This document shows positions 35,405 to 44,930 of a stretch of 64,000 bases of DNA, piece after piece. Both the position numbers and the translations under genes were made by a program. The notes under the pieces were generated by a model, which was given only the letters and a program-made list of their open reading frames with translations, was not told the DNA's origin and ran no database searches. Positions within the stretch are counted from its first letter, which is position 1, and the number at the start of each line of letters is the position of its first letter. The DNA lies in the NCBI RefSeq assembly GCF_008629655.1, contig NZ_VWSG01000004.1, positions 62,001 through 126,000 of the forward strand, written 5' to 3'. This DNA is from Paenimyroides baculatum. GTDB taxonomy: Bacteria; Bacteroidota; Bacteroidia; Flavobacteriales; Flavobacteriaceae.

Positions 35405-36721
35405 TTATTTACGTAAACCTTCAATAAAATCGACAACTGCACTGTGCGAAACCGTTTTTTCTGCGAAATGCTGTAAAACCGTCACTTTTTCATCTGCCGA
35501 TGCATTAAACTGATTCAAAATATTCATTAAGTGCATTTTCATGTGTCCTTTCTGAATACCTGTGGTTGTCAACGATTTTATGGCTGCAAAATTTTGCGCC
35601 AATCCGGCAACTGCAATAATCTTCATTAAATTATCGGCTTTTGGTTTTTCTAATAACTTCATCGCGAATTTTACCATCGGATGCAGATTTGTTAATCCGC
35701 CAACAGTTCCCAATGCCAACGGAAGATTCATCCAAAAACGGAATTCGTCACCTACAATTTCAGCATGCGAAAGCGATGTGTATTTTCCATCTTTTGCAGC
35801 AAAAGCGTGCACACCGGCTTCAATCGCCCTGAAATCGTTTCCAGTTGCCAAAACCACCGCATCTACCCCATTCATAATTCCTTTATTGTGGGTTACGGCA
35901 CGATACGTTTCTATTTCGGCAATGCGAACCGCCTGAACAAACTTCTCAGCAAATTCCTGAGGATTTTCTATTTCTTTTGATTTTAAATCGGCTATTTTGC
36001 AAGAAACTTCTGCACGAACCAAACAATTTGGAACGTAGTTCGATAAGATCGACATTACAATTTGTAACGATTCCTTTTCTTCGGTAGTAAACAAATCAAA
36101 ATTAGATACTTCTTCACGCAAAACATTCGCAAATTCTTCTAAACACGAGTTAATAAAATTAGCGCCCATGCTGTCTTTTGTATCAAACGTAGCGTGTAGT
36201 TGATAGTAATTTTCAAGCTCGGCAGTTTTATCTTTCAACACAATAGAAAGAATTCCGCCGCCGCGTTTTTCCATGTTTCGGGTAATGTTTGAAGTACGCG
36301 ATCTGAAAACAGGTTGCAATTTTTCTATAAACTGCACCAGATTCTGCTTTGATCCGCCAAACATAAAATGTACGTTTCCAATCTTTTCGGTAGATAAAAC
36401 CGTTGCCTTGAAACCACCACGTTTACTCCAGAATTTAGACGCGTTTGATGCCGCCGCAACTACCGAACTTTCTTCAATAACCATTGGCACCGTGTAGGTT
36501 TTGCCGTTAATTACAAAGTTGGGTGCAATACCCATTGGGAGGTAAAAATTGGTAATGGTGTTTTCTATAAACTCATCGTGCAGTTTTTGCAGTTCTTCGT
36601 TGCTATTCCAGTACGATTTCAACAACTGAACCACAGTTTGGTCGTTCTTAAAGTAGGTTTCAACCAGCCAGTTTATTTTTTGTTCTTTTGTAAGTTTAGA
36701 AAAACCATTAACAATATTCAT
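35405..36721 (-). CDS. mvaA: Hydroxymethylglutaryl-CoA reductase, class II
   Basis: The enzyme makes mevalonate from HMG-CoA, the committed step of the pathway. The 438-residue soluble protein has class II motifs: VIEESSVVAAASNASKFW (catalytic Glu), KDSMGANFIN (cofactor site), HNKGIMNGVDAVVLATGNDF and a C-terminal His region (GHMKMHLMNI, EKTVSHSAV). Class II enzymes were first described as degradative, but in Flavobacteriaceae they serve biosynthesis, consistent with mvk and mvaD nearby. It is in one operon with the downstream GHMP kinase gene. Confidence 0.93.
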   Translation of the reverse strand: MNIVNGFSKLTKEQKINWLVETYFKNDQTVVQLLKSYWNSNEELQKLHDEFIENTITNFYLPMGIAPNFVINGKTYTVPMVIEESSVVAAASNASKFWSKRGGFKATVLSTEKIGNVHFMFGGSKQNLVQFIEKLQPVFRSRTSNITRNMEKRGGGILSIVLKDKTAELENYYQLHATFDTKDSMGANFINSCLEEFANVLREEVSNFDLFTTEEKESLQIVMSILSNYVPNCLVRAEVSCKIADLKSKEIENPQEFAEKFVQAVRIAEIETYRAVTHNKGIMNGVDAVVLATGNDFRAIEAGVHAFAAKDGKYTSLSHAEIVGDEFRFWMNLPLALGTVGGLTNLHPMVKFAMKLLEKPKADNLMKIIAVAGLAQNFAAIKSLTTTGIQKGHMKMHLMNILNQFNASADEKVTVLQHFAEKTVSHSAVVDFIEGLRK

Positions 36722-37118
36722 GCGGATTTTTTTTGCAAAGATACGTTTTTTTGGTTTTGGGTTTTATGTTTTGATTTACTACGAATGCATTGATTTATTT
36801 TGATACTAAGATGTAAAATACTCGATGAAACATGTATTTTACGCATCCGCCTCTTAAGTTTATTAGTTAGCTGAGGTTCTAGAATGCTATATAAAGGTTA
36901 CAACCCCAACCGACTATTTATTTAACCTAAATGAAGGTGTTTTTTCTAGTTTGTGGGTATGCTTTTAAAGATTGATGAAAGGAGATGATTGTTTCATTTG
37001 TGTTTGAGATAGGTTTACTCATAATTTTAATTATTAATATAACCTTCATATAAAAGAATATATTAGTACTTACTTTTCAATGCTGAAATTTATTTGTCCT
37101 ACTAAAAAAATTCTTTTA
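36722..37118. other. Intergenic region without recognisable features
   Basis: About 400 bases between the HMG-CoA reductase gene and a frameshifted small gene. All frames are broken by stops, and no tRNA, hairpin with T tract or repeat was found. It may hold gene remains too decayed to read. Confidence 0.5.
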
Positions 37119-37510
37119 ATGAGTTTAAACAAATTCTACGAAAATAACAAAGCTATAATTCACATTTCCCAGGCTGTAATATTTTTATTTTAATTTTCTT
37201 TGTTTTTAGAGTTGGAGACGATAATGAAAACCTAAAAAAATCGCATGAATATAATGTAAATGAACATTTTAATAGTATTATTATTGAAAAAGGATTAGAT
37301 GCATCTAATAGAAATACACCATATTACGTTTTGAATAATAAATCTAAAAGTCATATTGACAGTTTACTTTATGTAAAAATTGATATTGGTGATACACTTC
37401 GTAAAAATAGTGGACAATCTATTTTAAAAATCATAAAGAAAGATACCGTCATCTTCTTTGACTATCAAACTATTTATAATTATTATGATAGCATTTATAA
37501 ACTTGATTGA
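37119..37510 (+). pseudogene. Frameshifted gene for a small single-TM protein
   Basis: The frame from ATG 37119 reads MSLNKFYENNKAIIHISQ then AVIFLF and meets TAA at 37191. Another frame, open across the same point, continues FILIFFVFRVGDDNENLKKS to a TGA ending at 37510. One extra T in the five-T run at 37182-37186 would join them into a product of 130 residues: a short cytoplasmic start, one TM helix (about 19-35) and an external domain of about 95 residues (SIIIEKGLDASNRNTPYYVL). The frame has no start codon of its own downstream. Family unknown; mutation or sequencing error. Confidence 0.7.
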
Positions 37511-37661
37511 TACTAATGAAATATAAAAACATAAATGAGCTACTTGTGTTTTTATATTTACAAATTTTCGAAAAAAACCTATATTAACTATCAAATTCCT
37601 TTTTATATTCAAAACTCAAAAAAAAGAAGTAATTTGCCCTTTTTAATTTTCAGCTTTATTT

Positions 37662-39833
37662 ATGAAGAAAATTTTACTGCTGTCAACACTTATTGCAGCA
37701 CCAATCACTACTATACAGGCGCAACAACAGATAGAAGTTGCCCAAATTTGGAACGGAACTTTTAGAACCAACCAACTAAACGCTTTAAATACGCTACATA
37801 CCAAAAACCAATACAGCGTTTTAGATTATAACCGAAACACTAAAACCTTTACTATTGATGCGTTTGATTTTACTACCTTAGAAAAGGTTCAAACGTTATT
37901 TTCTACTGCCGATTTTCCTGAAATCAAAGAAATTTCTGATTATTCTATCAATAAAACCGACGATAAAATTTTAATCGCAACCAACAGCAATCCTATTTAC
38001 CGTCATTCGTTTACATCGGTTTATTATTTGTTCGATATCGCTTCAAAATCGCTTATAAAAATCAGCGAGAATGCCATTCAGGAGCCTTTGTTGAACAAAA
38101 ACGGATCGAAAATAGCTTACGCGTTTGAAAACAATTTGTATGTTTTTGATGTTGCTACTAAAAAAACGACGCAGATTACCAAAGACGGGAAGAAAAATGC
38201 CATTATAAACGGTATTACAGACTGGGTTTACGAGGAAGAATTTGCGTTCGTACGCGCTTTTGATTGGAATGCCGATGGTACAAAACTGGCATATATTAAG
38301 TTTGATGAAAGCGATGTCCCTGTTTTTTCAATGGATATTTACGGCGAAGATTTGTATCCGCAGCAACAGGTTTTCAAATACCCTAAAGCGGGCGAAAACA
38401 ATTCAAAAGTGAGCTTGCATTTGTATGATGTTTCAAAAGCATCAACTCAAAACGTAGCTTTAAATGCCGAAACAGCTTACTACATTCCACGAATAAAATT
38501 CACCAACAACTCCAATGTTTTAAGTGTACAAACACAAAACCGTCATCAAAATCAGTTGAATTTGTTGTTTGTTGATTCTAATTCTGGCAAAACTTCAACC
38601 ATTCTTACCGAAAAAGACAAAGCATATGTAGATGTGACCGATAATTTGACCTTTTTAAACGACAACAGTTTTATATGGACAAGCGAAAAAGACGGTTACA
38701 ACCATATTTATCATTATAATAACGACGGATCTTTAAAAAAACAGGTAACTACCGGAAATTGGGAGGTTACAAATTATTATGGTTACAATAAAAGCAACGA
38801 AACCATTTATTATCAGTCGGTTGAAAATGGTTCTACAAAGCGCGATGTGTACAGCATTCAGTTAAACGGATCGAGTAAAAAACAGTTATCGGCACAAAGC
38901 GGAACCAACAGCGCAACTTTCAGTCCCGATTTTAAGTATTTCATCAATAATCATTCGTCAAGTACCAAAGCGCCGTCTTATTCGCTTGTTGATGCATCGA
39001 CCGGAAAAAACGTCAAAGAAATTTTAAATAATTCGGCTTTAGAAGACAAGTTGAAAAAGTTTGATCTGCCTAAAAAAGAATTTACCACTTTTAAAAATGA
39101 GGTTGGAAACGATTTAAACGGATACATTATAAAGCCTAAAAATTTCGATGCTAAAAAGAAATATCCGGTGTTGTTGTATCAATATTCAGGTCCGGGATCG
39201 CAGGAAGTTGCCGATTCTTGGAACGATTCTAACGATTACTGGCACATGATGTTATCTCAAAAAGGATACATAATTGTGTGTGTTGATGGTCGTGGAACCG
39301 GTTTTAAAGGTGCCGATTTTAAAAAGGTAACGCAGAAAGAATTAGGAAAATTCGAAGTTCAAGATCAGATTTTCGTTGCAAAACAATTAGCGAAAGAATC
39401 GTTTGTTGATGCAAACAGAATTGGAATCTGGGGTTGGAGTTTCGGCGGATTTATGAGCAGCAATGCACTTTTTCAAGGAAACGATGTGTTTAAAACCGCT
39501 ATTGCAGTTGCTCCGGTAACATCGTGGCGTTTTTACGATTCGGTTTACACAGAACGTTTTATGACGACTCCGCAGGAAAATGCTTCGGGTTACGATAACA
39601 ATTCGCCAATTACACATGCCGATAAATTAAAAGGAAACTTTTTACTGATTCACGGTACGGCAGACGATAATGTGCATGTTCAAAATGCCATGCTTTTAAT
39701 CAACAAGCTGGTTTCATTGAACAAGAATTTCGACTGGTTAATTTATCCTGATAAAAACCACGGAATTTACGGCGGTAAAACACGCGAACAATTATATACA
39801 AAAATGACCGATTACATTTTAGAGAAATTGTAA
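37662..39833 (+). CDS. Dipeptidyl peptidase IV (S9B family), periplasmic
   Basis: This serine peptidase cuts X-Pro (and X-Ala) dipeptides from N-termini. The 723-residue protein has a signal peptide (cut after TTIQA), a beta-propeller domain (about 30-470; DWVYEEEF is the double-Glu motif that binds the substrate N-terminus) and an alpha/beta-hydrolase domain (about 480-720) with catalytic Ser593 in GWSFGG, Asp in GTADDNVH and His in KNHGI. The two Glu residues of the N-terminus anchor are intact. It is directly followed by four peptide transporter genes, which could import its dipeptide products. Confidence 0.93.
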   Translation: MKKILLLSTLIAAPITTIQAQQQIEVAQIWNGTFRTNQLNALNTLHTKNQYSVLDYNRNTKTFTIDAFDFTTLEKVQTLFSTADFPEIKEISDYSINKTDDKILIATNSNPIYRHSFTSVYYLFDIASKSLIKISENAIQEPLLNKNGSKIAYAFENNLYVFDVATKKTTQITKDGKKNAIINGITDWVYEEEFAFVRAFDWNADGTKLAYIKFDESDVPVFSMDIYGEDLYPQQQVFKYPKAGENNSKVSLHLYDVSKASTQNVALNAETAYYIPRIKFTNNSNVLSVQTQNRHQNQLNLLFVDSNSGKTSTILTEKDKAYVDVTDNLTFLNDNSFIWTSEKDGYNHIYHYNNDGSLKKQVTTGNWEVTNYYGYNKSNETIYYQSVENGSTKRDVYSIQLNGSSKKQLSAQSGTNSATFSPDFKYFINNHSSSTKAPSYSLVDASTGKNVKEILNNSALEDKLKKFDLPKKEFTTFKNEVGNDLNGYIIKPKNFDAKKKYPVLLYQYSGPGSQEVADSWNDSNDYWHMMLSQKGYIIVCVDGRGTGFKGADFKKVTQKELGKFEVQDQIFVAKQLAKESFVDANRIGIWGWSFGGFMSSNALFQGNDVFKTAIAVAPVTSWRFYDSVYTERFMTTPQENASGYDNNSPITHADKLKGNFLLIHGTADDNVHVQNAMLLINKLVSLNKNFDWLIYPDKNHGIYGGKTREQLYTKMTDYILEKL

Positions 39834-39887
39834 TATTTTATTACATTTGACTTCTTAACAACTTTTTAAGAAATAACTATTTCAAAT

Positions 39888-41378
39888 ATGACAACAACTG
39901 AAGATCAACAGTTAGAAGCAATACATAATTTTGAGGGTAAATATCCTAAGCAATTATGGTATCTTTTTATGGTAGAAATGTGGGAACGTTTCTGTTTTTA
40001 CGGTATGCGCGGTGTATTAGCCATTTTTATGGTTGATGTTTTACTGCTTTCGGGTAAAGATGCCAATTTAAAATACGGTGCAATACAAGCCTTTGTCTAT
40101 GCCTTTACTTTTATTGGAGGTATTTTTGCAGATAAAATTTTAGGATTTAAAAAATCATTGTTTTTCGGAGGAATTGTAATGATTACAGGAAACATATTAA
40201 TTGGTTTAAATCCACACGATTTCTTTTATTACGGAATTACCTTAAGTATTATAGGAACCGGATTTTTTAAACCGAACATTTCTTCTATGGTAGGTGAATT
40301 ATACCGTGAAGGAGATCCAAGACGTGATGCCGGTTTTAGTTTATTTTATTCGGGAATTAACATTGGTGCCTTATTAGGTGGTGCTTTGTGTGTGTATTTA
40401 GGAAAATCGGTTGGTTGGAATTATGCATTTTTCGCTGCAGCAGTAGCAATGTTTATAGGAATCATTTTATTTTTAGCAACTAAAAAATCTTTAGGTCCAA
40501 TTGGAAACTCCCCTTTAGAACACATGCCTGCTAAAAAAAGAAGCACAAGAGAAATAGCCGTTTATGTAGGTGCAGCTTTAAGTATTCCTTTAATCCACGC
40601 TATGATTGTAGATACGCAGTACACCGATTATTTCATGTATTCTATTGGTCCGGTTGCCTTAATTTACTTTTTCTACGAAGTATCGCGAATGGAATCGTCG
40701 GCAGCTAAAAAGAAAATGTTTGCTGCCTTATTATTTATAGCTTTTTCAATTATTTTCTTTGCTTTTTTTGAACAAAGTGGTGGATCATTATCATTATTTG
40801 CAAAAGACAATTTAACAGATAAGTTATTGTTTTTCACTATTGATCCAAATATTGTAAACAACATATCAAATGCATTCTTTGTAATTCTTTTTGCTCCGTT
40901 AGTAGGTTTAATCTGGGTTGCGTTAAGCAAAAAAAGATTAGAGCCAAACACCGTTGTTAAATTTGGCATGGGCTTTTTATTTTTAGCAGGATCATTTTTT
41001 ATTCTTTATTCAACAAAATTCTTCGCTGGTCCAGACGGAATCACTTCATTAAACATATTTACATCTGCCTATTTAATAATGACATTAGGCGAATTGTGTT
41101 TATCGCCAATCGGTTTATCAATTATGACAAAATTATCACCTAATCGTTTGGTTGGTATGATGATGGGATTGTGGTTTTTAGCATCTGCTTACGGGCAATA
41201 CGCAGCAGGTTTATTAGGTGCAAATATGTCGTCACCAAATGCAAACGCATCAAATTTAGAAAAATTAAATCTGTACACAGAAGGATATTATCAATTGGCA
41301 ATTTACGCATTGATTGCAGGAGTTGTGTTAATAGCAATTTCGCCAATTATTAGAAAGCTAATGCAGGAAGTTAAATAA
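39888..41378 (+). CDS. POT-family proton-coupled peptide transporter 1
   Basis: This inner-membrane symporter for di- and tripeptides (PTR2/POT branch of the MFS) has 496 residues and about 12-14 TM helices. The POT signature ExxERFxxY is present (EMWERFCFYGMRG, about residues 25-37), as are GTGFFKPNISSMVG and FSLFYSGINIGALLGG. It is first in a tandem array of four POT genes, 54 bases after the dipeptidyl peptidase gene. It is the most divergent from copies 3 and 4 in length and middle region and ends in its own hairpin. Confidence 0.92.
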   Translation: MTTTEDQQLEAIHNFEGKYPKQLWYLFMVEMWERFCFYGMRGVLAIFMVDVLLLSGKDANLKYGAIQAFVYAFTFIGGIFADKILGFKKSLFFGGIVMITGNILIGLNPHDFFYYGITLSIIGTGFFKPNISSMVGELYREGDPRRDAGFSLFYSGINIGALLGGALCVYLGKSVGWNYAFFAAAVAMFIGIILFLATKKSLGPIGNSPLEHMPAKKRSTREIAVYVGAALSIPLIHAMIVDTQYTDYFMYSIGPVALIYFFYEVSRMESSAAKKKMFAALLFIAFSIIFFAFFEQSGGSLSLFAKDNLTDKLLFFTIDPNIVNNISNAFFVILFAPLVGLIWVALSKKRLEPNTVVKFGMGFLFLAGSFFILYSTKFFAGPDGITSLNIFTSAYLIMTLGELCLSPIGLSIMTKLSPNRLVGMMMGLWFLASAYGQYAAGLLGANMSSPNANASNLEKLNLYTEGYYQLAIYALIAGVVLIAISPIIRKLMQEVK

Positions 41379-41398
41379 TTTTTAACCCACTATATTTT

Positions 41399-41425
41399 AA
41401 AGCGACTATTTTAGTCGCTTTTTTT
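41399..41425 (+). terminator. Terminator after POT transporter 1
   Basis: A 10-bp stem (AAAGCGACTA / TAGTCGCTTT) with a short loop and a long T tract. Confidence 0.85.
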
Positions 41426-41480
41426 GTGCATCATTTTAAATATTTTGCTTTATTTGTAAGTTTTAAACTTTCTTAAAAAT

Positions 41481-43133
41481 ATGTCAGACAATACAAAACC
41501 TTCATTCTTTAAAACGGTAGGATCTTTCAATAAAAATTTCTGGATTGCCAGCTTCATGGAACTAATGGAACGTTGGGCTTGGTACGGAATTTATACACTT
41601 CTAGGACTTTATTTGGTTGGATCAACCGATACCGGCGGTTTAGGTTTTGATCACGTGCAGAAAGGAAACATCATGGGGAATATTGTAGGAATACTTTATT
41701 TTCTTCCTTTGGTTTTCGGGGTTATTGCAGATCGAATCGGTTATAAAGTATCTTTGACTATTGCTTACATCATCATGATTTCCGGTTATTACCTTTTAGG
41801 CGAAGTAAACACGTATTGGAGTGTTTATATGGTTTTCCTATTGGTAGCGGTTGGTGCAGCGTTTTTTAAGCCGGTAGCATCGGCAATTGTTGCCAGAAAT
41901 ACCGACGAAACTACAGGAACCATGGGCTTTGGTATTTTCTATATGATGGTTAATATTGGTGGATTTATTGGTCCGGCAATGTCATCGGGTTTAAGAACTA
42001 CTTATGGTTGGAAGATTATCTTTATTCAGGCCGCTATCGTAATCGGTATCAATTTAATCATTTTATTACTTTTTTATAAAGAACCAAAGGTTGAAAAACC
42101 TAAAAATTCAATTGGTGAAGCCATTAAAGAATCGATATTAGGTATTTTTGAAGCTTTGAAAGATATTCGTTTGGGAATTTTATTATTGCTAATGATAGGT
42201 TTCTGGACAATGTTCAACCAATTATTCAACACACTTCCAAACTTTATCGAAGATTGGGTAAATTCAGCAGCAATAAGCAATTGGCTGAATGAAAACCTTC
42301 CTGCTTTAGGAGGTTTGTTAACTCAAGACGGACAAGTAAAACCAGAATGGTTTACAAATATTGATTCATTGATGATTATTCTTTTCCAGATTACTATTTC
42401 GTTTTTCGTAATTAAAATGCGTCATATCAACGCGGTAATTCGTGGAGCTGTAATTGCAACAATCGGTATCGGTTTAACATTTTACTCGGGTAACGTTTGG
42501 TTTACCATTATTGGAACCATGATTTTTGCAATCGGTGAAATGATGTCAAGTCCAACAGTATCATCATTTATCGCCTTAATTACACCAAAAGGAAAAGAAG
42601 GTTTATATCAGGGAACATACTTTTTACCCGTAGCGGCAAGTTATTTTGTAACAAGTTTTATTTCAGGAAGTCTGTATCAATCTTGGTCGGATAAATTATC
42701 GTTATTGAAGAAAGAAATGGCAGGAAGAAACATTGCAATGCCCGAAGTTGTAACCAAAGAACAATTTATTGAGGAAGGATCAAAAACATTGAATATGTCT
42801 ATTTCGGCCTTTGAAAAACAATTCAATCTAAAAGCCGAAACAATTGATTGGGCTGTTGTTAAGCAATCTTTTACAGATTTTGCGACTTCAAAAAGTATAA
42901 ATATCAGTCAGGTACATTTTCCTTTTTCTAAAAACGAATATTTTACTTTAGCAGAACAAAAACTGGGAATGAGCCATTGGGATATGACCAACATGTTGTG
43001 GGAAACTTATAATCCTAATAAAATATGGTTTGTAATCGTGGCAATCGGAATATTTTCAATTGTATCGTTAACCATTTATGACCGATTAATTATCAGACCA
43101 TTGGAAAAAAAACAAAGAACAATTAAAAACTAA
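41481..43133 (+). CDS. POT/MFS peptide transporter 2, with large insertion
   Basis: The 550-residue carrier has the POT signature in altered form (ELMERWAWYGIYTLL: Glu-x-x-Glu-Arg kept, Phe replaced by Trp). The cytoplasmic or periplasmic region at about 255-285 and a large segment at about 405-505 (ending WDMTNMLWETYNPNKIW) are insertions absent from its three neighbours. GAAFFKPVASAIVARN replaces the usual GTGFFKPN. It is therefore a separate subfamily, perhaps with another substrate. It lies 8 bases before transporter 3, so those two are co-transcribed. Confidence 0.88.
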   Translation: MSDNTKPSFFKTVGSFNKNFWIASFMELMERWAWYGIYTLLGLYLVGSTDTGGLGFDHVQKGNIMGNIVGILYFLPLVFGVIADRIGYKVSLTIAYIIMISGYYLLGEVNTYWSVYMVFLLVAVGAAFFKPVASAIVARNTDETTGTMGFGIFYMMVNIGGFIGPAMSSGLRTTYGWKIIFIQAAIVIGINLIILLLFYKEPKVEKPKNSIGEAIKESILGIFEALKDIRLGILLLLMIGFWTMFNQLFNTLPNFIEDWVNSAAISNWLNENLPALGGLLTQDGQVKPEWFTNIDSLMIILFQITISFFVIKMRHINAVIRGAVIATIGIGLTFYSGNVWFTIIGTMIFAIGEMMSSPTVSSFIALITPKGKEGLYQGTYFLPVAASYFVTSFISGSLYQSWSDKLSLLKKEMAGRNIAMPEVVTKEQFIEEGSKTLNMSISAFEKQFNLKAETIDWAVVKQSFTDFATSKSINISQVHFPFSKNEYFTLAEQKLGMSHWDMTNMLWETYNPNKIWFVIVAIGIFSIVSLTIYDRLIIRPLEKKQRTIKN

Positions 43134-43141
43134 CTTAACAT

Positions 43142-44890
43142 ATGGAAACTACTCCTACAGAGTTTTATAAATCGAATGTTTTAGGACAGCGATCGGGATT
43201 ATTTGTACTTTTCTTTACCGAAATGTGGGAACGCTTTTCGTTCTACGGAATGCGCGTATTATTAATTCAGTTCTTAACAGCTGCTGTGATCGCAGGCGAT
43301 CCAAAATCGGGTTGGGCATGGAGCGCAGAACAAGCTGGCGCATTATATGGAACGTATGCAATGATGCTTTACCTAACACCTATTTTTGGTGGTGTAATTG
43401 CAGATAAATATATAGGATCGCGTATGGCGGTAATCATCGGTGCCATTATTATGACCATTGGGCATGCTGCAATGGCTTTTGATACTCCGGTAATGTTCTT
43501 CATTGGTTTGGCGTGTTTAGTAATTGGAACCGGTTTTTTCAAACCAAATATGCCATCGATTTTAGGAGAAATGTATAAAGATTTGCCTCAAAAGAAAGAC
43601 GGTGCTTATACTATTTTTTATATGGGTGTAAATGCTGGTGCGTTCTTTGGAATGATGTTGTGCGGATACATTGCAGAAACGCAAGGTTGGCATTGGGGCT
43701 TTGGTCTAGCAGGAATTTTCATGTTATTAGGAACACTTCAGTTTGCTTTTGCAAAACCGTTAATGGGTAATTTAGGTATTTTAGATAAGTCTGAAGAAGC
43801 TGTTGCTGCGAAAAATGCTGCCGATACGGATAAACGAAATCCATTCACATCGTTAGATTATATTTTAATGACCGTTGTTGGGATCATTGGTTTCTTATAC
43901 GCTTTTAATGATCCATTGTCGAAAAACGGAATCATAGATATGTTTGCCTTTTTAGATACTCCTGTTTTACGTGGGCAGTATATCATGATATTTATTGCAT
44001 TGGCTTTATTTATCTACATGTTGGTTTCACGTATTTTAAGATATGATAAAGTTGTACGCGATAGAATGTTTGCCGTTGTTTTATTGGCATTTTTCTTAAT
44101 TTTCTTCTTCATGAGTTTTGAACAAGGAGCAACATCTTTAGTTTTGGTAGCTCGTGATTATATCGACAGAAGTTTAACAGGAACAGCTTTAACCACATTT
44201 AATATCGTAAACGGATTGTTAACCATTGTTCCGTTAGCAATTATTTCATGGGTATTGGTGAAGCTTGCTTTAGCTACTTGGAAAAAAATTGCTTTATCAA
44301 ACATTGTACTAATTTCATGTTTCGTATTAATTTGGGGAGCCGCTTTATGGATGCTTAAAAATGAATTTTCTAAAGAAGCATCAGAAATTACCGTTTCGTG
44401 GTTTTCAACATTAAACTCGTTCTTTATTATTGCGTTGGCATCAACTGTTTCTAAATTATGGGAATCAAAATACAATCCTTCAGCTGCATTTAAATACGGT
44501 TTCGGATTATTACTTGTCGCAATCGGCTTCCTTGTTTTAGGATTAGGAGCATCGGAAATTGGTGAAGGTGTTAAAATTTCGATGGCCTTTTTAGTATTAA
44601 CATACTTATTCCACACGTTAGGCGAATTGTTTATATCGCCAGTTGGTTTATCATACGTTTCTAAATTAGTTCCTGCACGTATGTTGGCATTTATGTTTGG
44701 TATCTGGTATCTGGCAATTGCTATAGCACAGAAAGTTGCAGCAGTTTTAGGTGGTCAGGTAGAAACCATTCAAGAAGAATATTCGTTAAGTCATTTCTTT
44801 TTCTTATTCACGGCAATTCCGGCAGCAGCTGCGATATTGGTAATGGTGCTAAATCCATTAATTAAAAAATTAATGCACGGAATTAAATAA
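43142..44890 (+). CDS. POT-family peptide transporter 3
   Basis: The 582-residue proton-coupled peptide symporter has the signature EMWERFSFYGMRVLL (about residues 28-42), GTGFFKPNMPSILGEMY and YMGVNAGAFFGMMLCGY. About 14 TM helices are expected. It is very similar to transporter 4 along its whole length, including the C-terminus (LNPLIKKLMHGIK versus LNPMLKKLMHGVK), so the two arose by tandem duplication. It starts 8 bases after transporter 2 and ends 40 bases before transporter 4 without a terminator. Confidence 0.93.
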   Translation: METTPTEFYKSNVLGQRSGLFVLFFTEMWERFSFYGMRVLLIQFLTAAVIAGDPKSGWAWSAEQAGALYGTYAMMLYLTPIFGGVIADKYIGSRMAVIIGAIIMTIGHAAMAFDTPVMFFIGLACLVIGTGFFKPNMPSILGEMYKDLPQKKDGAYTIFYMGVNAGAFFGMMLCGYIAETQGWHWGFGLAGIFMLLGTLQFAFAKPLMGNLGILDKSEEAVAAKNAADTDKRNPFTSLDYILMTVVGIIGFLYAFNDPLSKNGIIDMFAFLDTPVLRGQYIMIFIALALFIYMLVSRILRYDKVVRDRMFAVVLLAFFLIFFFMSFEQGATSLVLVARDYIDRSLTGTALTTFNIVNGLLTIVPLAIISWVLVKLALATWKKIALSNIVLISCFVLIWGAALWMLKNEFSKEASEITVSWFSTLNSFFIIALASTVSKLWESKYNPSAAFKYGFGLLLVAIGFLVLGLGASEIGEGVKISMAFLVLTYLFHTLGELFISPVGLSYVSKLVPARMLAFMFGIWYLAIAIAQKVAAVLGGQVETIQEEYSLSHFFFLFTAIPAAAAILVMVLNPLIKKLMHGIK

Positions 44891-44930
44891 ATTGGTTATC
44901 TTTCAAGATTGAAAATTAAAATTATATTGA

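Noticed and set aside
36722..37118. Possible structured RNA or decayed gene
   Set aside because: No stable hairpin, conserved RNA motif or readable frame could be supported by eye.
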